Part shown: in pieces, positions 11,930 through 22,954 of the stretch | Layout: each line of letters begins with the position of its first letter | Position numbering within the stretch: position 1 is the first letter of the stretch | Source: Aplectana chamaeleonis | Taxonomy: Eukaryota; Nematoda; Chromadorea; Rhabditida; Cosmocercidae | DNA length: 64,000 bases | Direction of reading: 5' to 3' | Assembly (NCBI GenBank): GCA_029168955.1 | Contig: JAPDOI010000010.1 | Span: forward strand, 2,689,001 to 2,753,000 | Made by a program: the position numbers and the translations under genes | The notes under the pieces: generated by a model | Database searches by the model: none | Told to the model about the DNA's origin: nothing | Seen by the model: the letters and a program-made list of their open reading frames with translations, nothing else

Positions 11930-13150
11930 GTTCCGCCGCAGCTCGAAAATTCGAAAAAAAAAATCGGATTTCCAAAATCAGAAATTGTTCGATTTTAATT
12001 CACGATTATCGGAATTTGAAATAAAATACGACTCTTTTTTAAATCGGATTAAATGAGACAATTTTCAAAATCTGAAATTGGTTCGAAAATTAAGAAAAAT
12101 TGGAAAAATTCACTTAGTATTTCGAAACCTGAAATAAATCTGAATGAAATTTAGAAGTGCTGTATACGCGATTATAATCTGTGTTTATGTGTAACGGCTA
12201 TTTAGAACTCATATTATAGCATTATAAAGAGTTTTAATGATGTATGCATGTTGGCCTGATCCTCGCGAGAGGTTGGTTTCGATCTGGGCGACACGTGCTA
12301 TGTGTGGCGAGAGGGCCCAGAGGAGGAGAGGCGAGGCCAGCAGTTCCACTACACGTGAGGGCCCGAGGCCTGACGCGGGGCCCAGTCGGCCGAACTTCTG
12401 TAATGCGTCTAAATGTCCGATTTAAAGAGTAACTTTAATACTGAGACTTATCGCAGCAACCTCGATTCTCAAAGTTCGAATTTGGTTCGAATAATTCAAA
12501 ACTTCAAATCAAGTTCAGAATTTTCAAAATTTTCATAAAATTGCACTTGTCAGAATCTGAATTTACTCAGATTTTTCAAAAATATAAAACGAATTATGGA
12601 TTATCAAGTTTTTTATGAGTTAGAGAATTCGGAAGTTAAAAAATCGGATTTTCGAAATCAGAAATGAATTTCAAATCAAGTCAGGTTTTTCGAAAATTGA
12701 ATGAAAATAAAATTTTCCAAGATTTTGATTTAATGGGAAATATTTTCAAATCTTGAAATGAATCGAAAAGTTTCAGAGGATTGGAATTGGAAAAATTCGG
12801 ATTTTCACCATCAGAAATGTTTTTCATAGTTTACAGAATTTTAAAAATTTCCAATATTTCAATGGAATTCAATTTTTCAATTTCAATATAAGTCAAGATT
12901 TCTAGAAATCTGAAGCATAGCCGATATTTTCAAAATCTGAGATCGGTTAAAAAATTCAAAAATTTGGGAAATTATTTAAAATTTCAAAATCAAAATAATG
13001 TTTGAATCGAATTTGGAATTTTCGGAGTTTGGAAAACAAGTTTTTCTCAAACTTGAGAAGTTGGATTACTGGCAGAATTTCGAAATTTTGATGTAAATTC
13101 ACTTCTCCAAAATAGAAAAATCAGCAGTTTCCAAAATTTAAAAAAAAAGG
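11930..13150. repeat. AT-rich low-complexity block of TTTTCAAAATCTGAAAT-like words
   Basis: Dense imperfect repeats of words such as TTTTCAAAATCTGAAAT and TCGAAAATT in both orientations, with no fixed period. Shorter stretches of similar character, richer in TTCGAA, occur at 24640-24800 and 27120-27310. No exon is supportable apart from the compositional island at 12240-12430. Confidence 0.7.
12240..12430. other. GC-rich island inside the AT-rich block
   Basis: About 190 bp with a sharp rise in G+C (for example GAGGGCCCAGAGGAGGAGAG and GACGCGGGGCCCAGTCGG), surrounded by AT-rich DNA. Two overlapping 62-residue plus-strand frames exist without splice context. No TIR, tRNA or snRNA signature recognised. 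It may be an inserted fragment or an RNA gene; I cannot tell. Confidence 0.4.
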
Positions 13151-13236
13151 AAGAAGCAGGATTTAATTCCGTTTGTCATTATGCACACATTAGTCGAGTA
13201 GATAAAAATTGGTAATACCTGCGTGGTGTGGGTACC

Positions 13237-13484
13237 CTCGAGCCTGCGCGACCAAACATGAGCACGAGCTTGGAAAAATTGAGTGCTCTACTCAACAAAG
13301 TCACCGCTCGCCAAATCGAGCATAAGACCATCTTCTTCAACTTAAACACGGTTTCTTAACAAATTCAAAACTTGCTATAGCTAAAAAAGATGACCTTACG
13401 CACGATTTGACAAGCGGCGCCCTTGTTGCGTCGAGCACTCAACTTGTCCAAGCTCGCGCTCATGTTTGATCGCGCGGGCTCGCG
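13237..13484. mobile_element. 248-bp inverted-repeat element
   Basis: About 50-bp imperfect terminal inverted repeats containing CAAACATGAGCACGAGCTTGG and ATTGAGTGCTC on the left and their complements on the right. The interior is AT-rich. Target duplication not identified. Confidence 0.75.
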
Positions 13485-13632
13485 TCTAGCCACCTTGTAG
13501 TAAAAATGTTCTCGGCGATGAGATTGTTTCATTCCAGAGCCCACAATGTTGTCGCAGCGCTTGATCTAACAGGGGATGTTATTTGCCGGAAAACGCAGCG
13601 ACAATTCGTCGTGAGTCGTCGGGGTCGACGCC

Positions 13633-13810
13633 ATGTCACTGGTACATAACTCGTCTTGTAATGCCTCGCTTCCCAAGCTCAATGAGACGTCTGGGCAACC
13701 ACAGACGTTGAGCGATTCAGGATGCACATCCAGCAACTACATCCAGTTGGTCATTCTAGCCGTCTGGAGATCCATCGAAATCCAAGTCCAAAATTATGGA
13801 AGGAGTGAAT
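13633..13810 (+). CDS. Possible first coding exon, unknown
   Basis: ATG at 13633 opens 59 codons ending at a strong donor, GAAT|GTGAGTTTTT. The peptide starts MSLVHNSSCNASLPKLNETS and has three N-glycosylation sequons (NSS, NAS, NET) and two cysteines, suggesting an extracellular N-terminus, but no signal peptide is visible. No partner exon was found, so it may be chance. Confidence 0.28.
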
Positions 13811-15128
13811 GTGAGTTTTTCCGTCGGAAGGCAGGTGAAGTCCACTGGGAAAACGAACGAATAGCATCACTTTGAACTAGTTTCCTAAAAGCACACGTGA
13901 AAACGGCTTATTCTGGCGATCATCGTGAGATATTTCTATGTTACTCAAATGTTGCTATACTTATGGGTCGCGCGAAATAGAGACTTTTCCCATAACTGAG
14001 GGCGAAATGGGCAACTTCCAGTCATATGTCCTCATCGATCGTTTTAGTTGTAGGAGAAAACATAGAAACTCTCCAAGATATCCAAAACCTCGATCCAACG
14101 TACTACATGCCTATTTCGAAGGTGTTGCTATACTTATGCGTCGCAGTGTATGATCTGAAAGCATCTGAAAGCTGGTAGCAGTTTTATAATTTCCAGAGAG
14201 GTCACATGAAAATTTAAAATCTATTGAAAAGGTGACCAATTTTGCATAAGACCCGTAATAAAACTCGAGCGCGCCCGTTTATGGGTCGCCTTAGGGACTT
14301 CGAGTAGGCGAGCAGTACTAAAATGGATTTTTTAGATTTTTTTTCTTGATTCGAATAGAGGGCAACGTGTACATTCGAATGATACCTTTCACTATGGGAA
14401 AAATGACAAAGAAACGAGTTATGACGAAAAATCGCAAAATTAGGGTGAGTATTGTATTCACCTATTCACATTGCGGATGGTGAAGAAATGCCTGTCTCGT
14501 TGCAAAGACTTGGACATCTTCGGCACAAGGCTTCTAACATATTCTCTGTTTCAAAGCCGAATTTACTTTTTTTTCCATCGCGCGCGGGTGCGGAGCGAGA
14601 GGAGAGACAGCGGGAAAGTGTGGAGGAAAAGATTACGCAGCATACGCACGCAGACGCAAGCGATAGGCGAAATTGATTTTCGCTCTGGAACAGTGGATAG
14701 GTGTCAACCTGTAATGGTTTCTGCAATGTGATTGCATGCTGACATCTCGAAGGTCATCTTGTAAAGGTTCCCACGAAATGACAAGGCCGCATCGCCACAT
14801 GCAGCATATGATAACAAGTTTTTCGAAGTTTTACACCAGAGCCTTACCTTTGCGGCATCGCCCAGATGAGGAGTATCTACTGAACGTCCAGCCGAATCCA
14901 TCATTATTGATCTCAAACGCGTATCACAGCATTCATTTGAAGCAAAGGAGTATGGCGCATTCGCTGAAATACCTAATCAGATACGGTGACAAACTGAGCC
15001 ATCACTCTTGTCTGACAAATGATGTGAGATCCCTCAAAAACTTTCTGTGGAACTAGGGGAATAAACGTACACTCTACCATTATCACTTCAGTAGATAAAT
15101 GAACTCTCGCTACATTGAGAACACTCAC
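13811..15128. other. No supported gene; one short direct repeat
   Basis: TGTTGCTATACTTATG followed by G/C and GTCGC occurs at about 13949 and 14122. Other frames here lack splice support or recognisable domains. Confidence 0.5.
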
Positions 15129-15326
15129 TGTTCTGAGTTCTCATCGAGCACGACGCGCTTTCTGATCCGCCAGCAGCAGCGGAAGCCGCTGCTCCCGTTG
15201 GCGCTCCAGCACCAACAGGAGTTTCATTCACTTCCGCTGTTCCAGAAAAACCACCCACGGACGACGCCATTTCAGCAGCTCCAGCAGCCGATTCCAAGTT
15301 TGTAGCTCCATCAACAGTAGGGAGCT
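15129..15326 (-). CDS. Candidate internal exon, Ala/Gly/Ser-rich
   Basis: Minus-strand segment bounded by a textbook nematode acceptor (CACATTTTTCAG) and a consensus donor (A|GTGAGTG). It is 198 bp, open, and richer in G+C than its surroundings. The translation reads LPTVDGATNLESAAGAAEMA then GAGAPTGAAASAAAGGSESA. This is a low-complexity linker-like sequence with no recognisable domain. No partner exons found. The plus-strand Gln-rich frame (15099-15305) is its shadow. Confidence 0.45.
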
Positions 15327-15529
15327 CTGAAAAATGTGGTTTACAACCGTGTCGTTTACTACGTACCTATAAATTTCCGTGATGTATGTTTAGAATAGGT
15401 CGTATGCGCACGTGAGCGCATTTGCGTGCTAAACAAAGAAACTAAGTGTAAGTTGAGTTTAATTTTACATAGTCATATGGATTTTTGGCCTTGAATGCGT
15501 TCAGTGCGGCGGTAACACTTTTGCCCTTA

Positions 15530-15690
15530 CAAATATATGTGGCATATTTAGGGAGCCATAACTACGTTTGTAGGAGGCTTCGAACGATTTCAGAGATGTC
15601 GTTGTAATCAGCGAATGATTTCCTCCAAAAGACGCAGAAAAACTGAAAAAATTATTCAAGGCCTGCGTCGATGCTGGCGGAGAATTTATA
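15530..15690. repeat. Degenerate fragment of TTAA-element interior
   Basis: On the minus strand it resembles the interior of families D and F: a run near TCATTCGCTGATTACAACG, then ATCTCTGAAATCGT and AGTTATGGCTCC. It explains the 65-residue frame at 15501-15698. Confidence 0.55.
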
Positions 15691-15834
15691 GATCCCAAAT
15701 GTTATTATTGTCAACGAAATACCGATGAATGTTTTCATTTGCCTTTTCCAATCCTTCCTATTTCCATTCTTGACGATCCTAACACTTTTGTACTACATAT
15801 GTGCAACTTCGGCGCACAGTGATCATCCGCTGAA

Positions 15835-16081
15835 AGGCAGTGTTCACAACGACAATCTCTCTCTGTCTTGTCTATCTTGAAAGCGGTCCCATGCTGATTC
15901 CAATGATGTCTCTGGAAGTGTATAGGACCTTCTGGAAACGGAGTTATGGTTCCTCAAAGATTGAGCTAGGGAAGCTTGGTGGACGAGTTGTCCGAGGCTT
16001 GTAACTTTCGTTTTTGCAGCCAATGTACACTACCCATTCCCAGTGGAAACTGAAACACATCTTTTATCGTAAACTCTGCCT
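15835..16081. mobile_element. TTAA-type element, family F, internal deletion (247 bp)
   Basis: Left end AGGCAGTGTTCACAACGA and right end TCGTAAACTCTGCCT, flanked by TGAA and TTAG (mutated TTAA). Compared with the 486-bp copy at 21655 it lacks roughly half the interior but keeps GGTGGACGAGTTGTCCGAGG. Confidence 0.82.
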
Positions 16082-16532
16082 TTAGGGAACTCTCTGAAAG
16101 TTGTAAATGTGTGACCACCAGCCCAATGGTTTAGTCAACTAACAGACTTGTTCTTTCTCAATCAATTTACTTATTCGTATACGTAAGGAACTTATATTTG
16201 GAATACGAAGAGACGGCACTCTTCGTCCCCACAGAATGCTTCCAGGCTGTTCTCGTATTCTCTATCTTCAACCGTTTTGCATCACTGGCTCTTGATTTGC
16301 GGGAAATCCTGTTTCAGGGCAAGTTTTCGGCGCACCACATGGATTCTCTAATGACCTTAGCCATGCAAATAAATGATCTTTTATGAAAGAGTAGAGATTC
16401 CGAAAGTGGTCATTTTGAAAGGAATGAGTTCAATGAGATACATTCCTTTGGCTGACCAAGATCTACATATATACGGAACATTGCAAACTTTCTTGAACTG
16501 AATACGGGACAGAAGTGTCATTATGAACACCT
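16082..16532. other. No supported feature
   Basis: Short frames only, without splice-bounded exons or repeats. Confidence 0.5.
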
Positions 16533-16737
16533 GGGGCGGCATGCATGAACGCAGCGAACGGTGTCAGGGAGCCGCTCCGCGTGTCATGCGCGCAGCGTCG
16601 AGCAACGGGGCGGCCCCGAATTTCGGGGCGTGTATTGAGGTGCCTGATTTTCGGGGCCGCCCCCGTGCTCGGCCCCCCACGCCTGGCACGCGGAGCAGCT
16701 CCCTCTCACCGTTCGCTGCGTTCATGCATGCCGCCCC
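16533..16737. mobile_element. 205-bp GC-rich palindrome
   Basis: Starts GGGGCGGCATGCATGAACGC and ends with its complement. Inner arms include CACGCGGAGC and GGGGCGGCCCCG around AATTTCGGGG. G+C far exceeds the flanks. Probably a foldback element; target duplication unclear. Confidence 0.8.
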
Positions 16738-17788
16738 TGGAAACACTTTATAGCTATCTGTGGAACGCCCCTTTTTCGTTTAGGGTTTAACTGTTTGATA
16801 AGTTTTCTCAAGCTTATTCACCTTACTGCTTTAGAGAAGGATCGCGAGAAATTTCTACGGATTTATTGCCAGCATGAGAGACTTCGAGACGGTTTTTTTC
16901 ACCAACCACATTCAGTGGTGTTTTCCAAATCGAGAGTAGTTTCCAGCTGTGCTCCATGCATACCCTCGTTGGATGGAAGCAAATACTCTACTAACCTCAA
17001 CCTCCGGGCAGCGAAAGAGGGACCCTTAACGACGAAGAGAAATGGTAAAGTTTAGGGCATGACTCAAAAAAAAGGAATCAAAGTGACCAGACATTTTAGC
17101 AAATCTTTTCCAGAATGAGTTGTCCGCCATTTCCGGTTTTTCGCTCATAACTTTCTCGCCCTTCGAGAAGAGCCTATCTACTTACATAAGGTCAAGGTTG
17201 TTCTCGGAATCTTCATTAAATTCTGCGTCAAATGTTATATTGAGTTACCACCTGTACATACTTGCGACCTAAGTCAGACAGGTAGATGGAACCAAGCCCC
17301 ATAGTAGGTCACATCCGGTGCTCTCGCTCCTATAATGACAGCGAGAGACGCGGATAGTTGATGGAACTAACCAATCTTGGGACATGGCTCCATCGACCTA
17401 TCTGGCTTAAGGAGCAAATAACGGTAGGAGCCACTAGAAGCAGAACTTCACTTGAATTGCGAAGTCAGCCTTCATCAAACCTGTTTCGGAAGCTAACTAG
17501 CTACCTATATGTATGCAAAAAAGAAGTTTTTTTGTTTTGAAAAACTGAGTCTGGCTAAAGGTGCTGTGATTTGCAATATGGTATGAATGAACGACTGGAG
17601 AGACCGGAAAATGGTTCCGAAATCAACTTTCACAAAGTGTCTATATTCAAATGCAAGAAAAAGTTACGAGCAAAACACGATAATTTTTCAAAATTATGTT
17701 AGAAGTATTCTGAAAAATTTATGACCACAGCACAGCTCAAAAAATTGTATGACTTAGCAGGTCATTACATGCGCTTAGAACAGTGAAC
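16738..17788. other. No supported gene or repeat
   Basis: About 1 kb of ordinary intergenic composition. Frames up to 86 residues without splice or domain support. Confidence 0.5.
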
Positions 17789-18051
17789 TTAAAGGCAGGG
17801 CTAGCGATAAAAACGATTTTTGAGCTTCATGAGAATGTAGATTTGGTCATCACAAAAGTAAAAGTAAGAGAAAAAAAGGAAGTTTGATGGAAAAACGCTT
17901 AGAAAACGAGGTTTAAAGGCGAATTACGGGTGTCTGTCGCACCTCTAATTTACGATATCTCTATTGAAGGCAGTGTTCACGATAGATTTCACTTCCGATA
18001 TCTCCACGGCTTACGGAAAGTCTGGTGCCCTATATAGCGAGGCATGCTTAA

Positions 18052-18493
18052 AGGCAGGGTTTGCGATAAAAACGACTTCTGAGCTCTCTTCATGAAAACG
18101 TAGATTTGGCCATCACTGAAGTGGGAATAAGTGAAAAACCCCGGAAATTCGGGGGAGAACGCACAAAAACAAAGTATAACGGCTAATTACCGGTGTCGGC
18201 CGGCCCCCTATTTAACGCAATTTTTATTAGTGCTTGCTTAACCGCCATTTATTTTGCTGTTAAAGCGATCAGTAGTCTCCAGAAATGTTTAGAAATTAGT
18301 TCAGAAGCAAAATAAAAGTTAATAAAACAGGGTTGTACACAAATCTCGATATTTGTGGGCGGGAGGACACCAAGCCATAACTTGTTCCTGAGCGTTTTTT
18401 CTCCAATTTTTTACTCATTTTCGTTTTTGTGATGGCCAGATTTACAATTCCATGAGGATAGCTTCATAACCGATTTTATCGAGAACCCTGCCT
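18052..18493. mobile_element. TTAA-type element, family B (442 bp)
   Basis: Ends AGGCAGGGTTTGCGATAAAA and TTATCGAGAACCCTGCCT, flanked by TTAA (18048-18051) and CTAA (18494-18497). Same family and nearly the same length as 34154-34596 and 41548-41990. Interior marks: GGTGTCGGCCGGCCCCCTA and GATCAGTAGTCTCCAGAAAT. Confidence 0.9.
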
Positions 18494-18497
18494 CTAA

Positions 18498-19044
18498 AGG
18501 CATCGTACGCGCTGAAAACCACTCACCGTTTTTTTGGTTCAAATTATTTTCTTTTCCCACCTAAGAACGTAGGGAGAGTTTGTTCGATTAAAAACGCCTT
18601 ATTGTGAAGATAAATGAGGTCGAATGTCTAAAATTCCGTCAAAAGAGGCCGGCCGTCATTCAGTCATCTGGCACACTTCGCTGTCAGCCATCCTAATTGT
18701 AAATGACCAACATTTGATACAGTGCAGCTGAGGGGAAGTTGATGGAATATACCAAACGATTACGTGAAGAATGATTTTTCTACACACATCGATTGACCTT
18801 TCCTTCTCCATAAATCACTTGAAAGAAAGATAAACTTCATTTGATCGTGAGATCGTTGGTCAAAACAGTGATCACTAGCGATCGACTCTTCCTTTCTCAA
18901 AAGTCGATTGAGATATTTTCGGTCTAAAAAAGGGGTTTTCTGTGAATTTTTTTGCGGTTTTTTCAACGTAGCTGTTATATAGGGTACTAGAGCCCTCATT
19001 ATATACAAAAAACTCAAAAACCAAATCCATCGTGAACGATGCCT
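18498..19044. mobile_element. TTAA-type element, family C (547 bp)
   Basis: Ends AGGCATCGTACGCGCTGAAA and CATCGTGAACGATGCCT. Flanked by CTAA shared with the preceding family B element, and TTAA at 19045-19048. It sits head-to-tail after family B, using the TTAA next to it. Related to the copy at 43439-44001. Confidence 0.88.
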
Positions 19045-19426
19045 TTAAAAAGGACACAAAAGACGCGTTTTTAGCAAAAATATGCAGGCCCTCTCTTGTT
19101 TACGTTGATTTTTGAGCGTGGAGGAATTGACCGCTAGAGAGATGATACCTATCAGTGCAATGAAGCGATCAGCTCTCTTATCAGCACTTCCTTCACTTAA
19201 TCATTCCTGTAATCTGAGTCTTCATTTGAATCTGAGTTTTCATTTGTTCATTCCGAGGGGGCAACAGGCGTGTCTGGGACACCAAAACGCTTGTTTACAG
19301 CCATTATTTTGCCGCTCCTTGCTCGTTTTCTACCGTTCTTTAGACACTGGGAGCCTAGGATCCTTCTCGCCTATCGTTTCACTGTGTAAAGTCAACGAGG
19401 ATGATCATCGTGAACGCTGCCTTTAA

Positions 19427-19912
19427 AGGCACAGGACACCCAAAAAAATTATTTTCAGATTTCATGCCTATCTTGGAGAGAGTCACAGGCTGATCACAGT
19501 GGTATCTCTGAAATCGTCCAAGACCCTTTTTCAACAGAGTTATGGCTCTTCAAAGATGCCTGAATTTTGAGGGTGAAAATTGGTGGACGAGTTGTCTCAG
19601 GCCTGTATTTCTCTTCTTTCGCAATCGCTGCGTGAGAGAAAGCCAGGATAAGGAGACAGTCCGGTAGTGGACTGAAGAACGTCGACTTTGTTGGATTTCA
19701 TCCATCCATCGAGCCGCTATAGAGTTCGAAAATGGGTTAGGGGGTCGGGCCTGTGGTGGTGAGTGAAGGGAGTCGGGCCTGTGGTGGTCGCTTATAGCTC
19801 GCTTATTTGGAGGAATTGAGATCTCGCATTTGGCACGTCTTATACAGGAGGGGTCTTCTACACAATTACATGAAAATCTCAAAATTCATATCTGAGGATT
19901 CCTTAAAAGGCA
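19427..19912. mobile_element. TTAA-type element, family D (degenerate right end)
   Basis: Left end AGGCACAGGACACCCAAAAA directly abuts the TTAA at 19423-19426 shared with family A. The right end decays to CTGAGGATTCCTTAA. The interior contains GGTGGACGAGTTGTCTCAGG. The better-preserved but interrupted copy is at 37081-39414. Confidence 0.78.
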
Positions 19913-19917
19913 CAGTC

Positions 19918-20379
19918 CAACCTCAGAATCGATTTTTCGTATTTCTGCCTGTATTGGAGAAAATTTCACGCTGATCAAAATGGCGTCTCCAGAATCGCTC
20001 AGCACTCACTACAAACGGAGTTACGGCTCCTCAAAAATTTCAATTTTGAAGGGCTAGAAGTTCGCGGACGAGTTGTCTCGAGCATGTATTTTCTCGTTAC
20101 TCGCATCCATCGTTCTGAATCAGGTCACAATACAAAGCCAGACCGAAAACAAATTGAAGAACATAGGTTTTGAATATAATCATTCCCTCGTCTATTCCCT
20201 ATTGAGGAAGGAAACCTGGCAGTGGGCGTTACCCATTTTTCTTTCGGGGGGCGTGGTCGACTTTTTCCTAGCTTTTTCCCGCTTATTTGAATGAATTGAG
20301 ATTTCGCGCTTGGCTGGGCTGCTATAGGCGGCGACCGGACCATAATACCAAAAATTAGTGTTGAGGTTGGATTGTGCCT
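19918..20379. mobile_element. TTAA-type element, family E (462 bp)
   Basis: Ends AGGCACAGTCCAACCTCAGA and TGAGGTTGGATTGTGCCT. TTAA lies just left and mutated TCAA just right. Second copy at 29811-30287. Confidence 0.86.
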
Positions 20380-20683
20380 TCAATGCTTGTTTATCCGCCT
20401 TTTATTTCGCTATTAAAGAAGTCAGTAGTCTCCAAAAGTGCTCACAAATTACTTAAGAAGCAAGCAAAATAAAAGTTGACAAAATGGGCATTTGCAGAAT
20501 TCTCGCTTTTTCTCTGCGGAAACCAGTCAATTCTCGCTTTTTCTCTGCGGACACCAATCAATTATTTGTTCCTGAGCGTTTTTTTTACAACTTTCAACTT
20601 ATTTTCACATTTGTGAAGGTCAGATCTACCTTCTCTTGAGCACAGCACAACAACCGTTTTTTCATCGCGAACCCTGCCTTTAA

Positions 20684-21096
20684 CATACAGAGCGGCGACT
20701 CTTCAAAGGAAAACCATCAATTTTTCTCAAAAATAAATGATTCATAAATTAAGAGTTCTCAATGTAAAAAAGAAGAAGATTAAGAAAATGTTAATTCACG
20801 GAGAGGATTGGAGGAAACCTTAACCTTTTCACACCATAACATCTTAAACAAGCTCCTCCTCTCGGACCGTTGTCTGCACCTCAACGAGCCTATGGTACCA
20901 TATGAATAATGATTTCTTTTAGTGCACATCATGCTTGAATATTGAATTCTATACCTTTTGTTCAAAACGTTACTGATATTTTCCGAATGTGCTCTTCGAA
21001 ATAAAAACAATACATTAGAATATTACATGATTCGAACCCAAAAAAAATTACGGAGATAAGCACCTTCATTTTCTTCGGCTAGAGGAGCTTGCTTCC
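20684..21096. other. No supported feature
   Basis: Lies downstream, on the minus strand, of the paralogue's last visible exon. No counterpart of exon 3 or 4 of the 7-8 kb gene could be recognised here. Confidence 0.5.
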
Positions 21097-21384
21097 AACC
21101 GAGTGGATCCCTGCTGTCAGTACTGGCCAGTCTGTTTTCTGTCACGACGTCGTTGCGATCATACTGAAATGTATACATGGCCTGTTCAGAAGATATGGAG
21201 GGTGACGAACCCAAGAAACAACAAAACCTCAACTCATTTTAGTGATATTGTGCTGAGCCGGGTGTGAAACAAGTGCCAACTCAGACCCGCGCACGCTCTC
21301 ATTAGTTTCTCATCTACGTTTCGCCGACTGGTATACTCGTGACTATGTTTCTCGTAATCCTACTTATCGATTTACGTGATTTAA

Positions 21385-22331
21385 AGGCATCGTTCGCGCT
21401 GAAAACCAATTTTCCTTTTTCAGGCTCAATTTCATGAAGAGGCCGGTAGGCCACACAGGTAAACTTCGGCGCGTCAAAAACGTAGGGTTACGAGGTTATA
21501 TGGGTTAAAGATGAGGATCCGCCAGCAGTCCTCACCAGTCATCTACCGCTTTTTCATAGAAAGTTGATGTTACCGTCAAACAACATGAAAAACAGTTACG
21601 GCACGAACTTCGCATGCAGAAAAACTTCGAAAATGGCAGTGACGAGGCTTTTAAAGGCAGTGTTCACGATGAAAATCGTTTTTCTGTTTTTCCGCCTATC
21701 TTGAAAACGGCCCCATGCTGATTCCAATGGTGTCTCTGAAATTATACAAGACCTTCTGTGAACGCAGGTATGGTCCCTCAAAGATTGAGCTATGGAAACA
21801 TGGTGGACGAGTTGTCCGAGGCTTGTAACTTCCGTCTTTTGCAGCCGATCTATGCGAGCTGACCTGAGTAAAGAGAGAAGCTGAGAATGAAGGGAAGAAC
21901 GGGGCTAATGATTGAAATTAATCGCTCATCTCACGATCTCGAGCATTTATTTGTTCACGTCGGTAGGCGTGTGATGCGCTTTTAGGGTTTTCAATGCGCT
22001 CGAAGTTGCAAGTTCGGGCTCTTTTGGGGCTCCTCCTGGCTCGTTTTCATGCGTTCTTTCGACGTTAACGTTACAGAGTGTCCCTCCACTACCCAATCCC
22101 AGTGGAATTTCAAAAACTTTTTTCATCGTGAACACTGCCTTTAAACGCAGAAAAACTTCAAAAACAATTTTGGCGCAAAATTCAAATTCATATCTACAAT
22201 GTGTTCCGATCGAATTTTCTTTACGAATGAAGGTTTTTCATGGGCCCCTTCGACATCTTCGTTCACTAGAGAGGCCAAGCTACACAAAAACATGAAAAAA
22301 TAATATACGATTTTCTGCGAGTACCATGCCT
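21385..22331. mobile_element. TTAA-type element, family G, interrupted by family F
   Basis: Left end AGGCATCGTTCGCGCTGAAA after TTAA; right end reads GCGAGTACCATGCCT before TTAA (22332-22335). The sequence either side of the insert (GCATGCAGAAAAACTTCGAA, then CTTCAAAAACAATTTTGGCG) is continuous in the copy at 31508-33504, apart from that copy's own insertion. Confidence 0.84.
21655..22140. mobile_element. TTAA-type element, family F (486 bp)
   Basis: Ends AGGCAGTGTTCACGATGAAA and TTCATCGTGAACACTGCCT with perfect TTAA duplications (21651-21654, 22141-22144). The interior contains GGTGGACGAGTTGTCCGAGG and TTGTTCACGTCGG. Other copies at 15835 and 36142. Confidence 0.92.
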
Positions 22332-22410
22332 TTAAGTGCTTTCGCGAAGGCCGATAGACTCGCAAGCCGACTGCGTGGGCAGACAATCTCATTCGGGCTG
22401 ACCTTAGCTA

Positions 22411-22954
22411 CAATACACGCACTAAATTACTCAAAAAAACCGCAAAAGTCGCGAAATCGCGACTTTTGCGACTTTTCGTCATAACGCGGCTCAAAGTGAC
22501 CCTTTCGAGGAGGGAGGGGCATATATGGAATCAACATCGAGAGCTCTTTATTTTGAGCACACACCTTTCTCGAACCACAAACAAGGCATATAGGGTTAAC
22601 AGAAAAATCGAGTGAACGAAAACACCACCGGCGGCCCTAACAGGACCGATCGGCCTGAGACTTGGCCTACAACTTTACTTTCTAATCCTCTTTCAAATAA
22701 GAGCTGCGGCAGCCTAATCCGAAAGGGTCGATTTTTCATCCCCTTCACATGTTCTAAGCCCATTCTCGCCTCAAACCGTCCCAGGTTAAGAAATATGTGT
22801 GCACTCAAAATGAAGAGCTCTCGATGCTGATTCCAAATATGCCCCTAGCTCCCCTAACGTAACACGTTAAGGTGTGGTATGACGACAAGTCGCAAAAGTC
22901 GCGATTTCGCGACTACATATTGCGGCTTTTTTGAGTAAATTAGTGCCGGTATTG
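22411..22954. mobile_element. 544-bp foldback element, TA target, with inner palindromes
   Basis: Left end CAATACACGCACTAAATTAC and inverted right end, each bordered by TA. Arms carry AAAGTCGCGAAATCGCGACT on one side and GTCGCGATTTCGCGAC on the other, then GGCATATATGGAATCAACAT and its imperfect complement. Ends are related to those at 10209-10993. Lies inside the long intron of the 21-24 kb paralogue. Confidence 0.87.

Larger units (their letters stand above)
17968..19422. mobile_element. TTAA-type element, family A, interrupted by two younger elements
   Basis: Left end AGGCAGTGTTCACGATAGAT, right end ATCGTGAACGCTGCCT. Alignment by eye to the intact copy at 8459-8905 is continuous except for an insertion of about 1 kb (18052-19048) at a TTAA, after GGCATGC and before AAAGGACAC. 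Removing it gives about 458 bp, close to the intact 447 bp. Confidence 0.87.
17793..20679. mobile_element. TTAA-type element, family B, split by nested insertions (outer host)
   Basis: The left half is 17793-17967 (starts AGGCAGGGCTAGCGATAAAA after TTAA). The right half is 20380-20679 (ends ATCGCGAACCCTGCCT before TTAA). Between them sit elements A, D and E. The original target reads ATTAATGCTTG in register with the intact family B copy at 18052-18493; the two copies of that TTAA are now TTGA (17964-17967) and TCAA (20380-20383). Confidence 0.85.

Noticed and set aside
15501..15698. Minus-strand frame after an ATTTTTTCAG acceptor as an exon
   Set aside because: The sequence matches the interior of TTAA-type families D and F.
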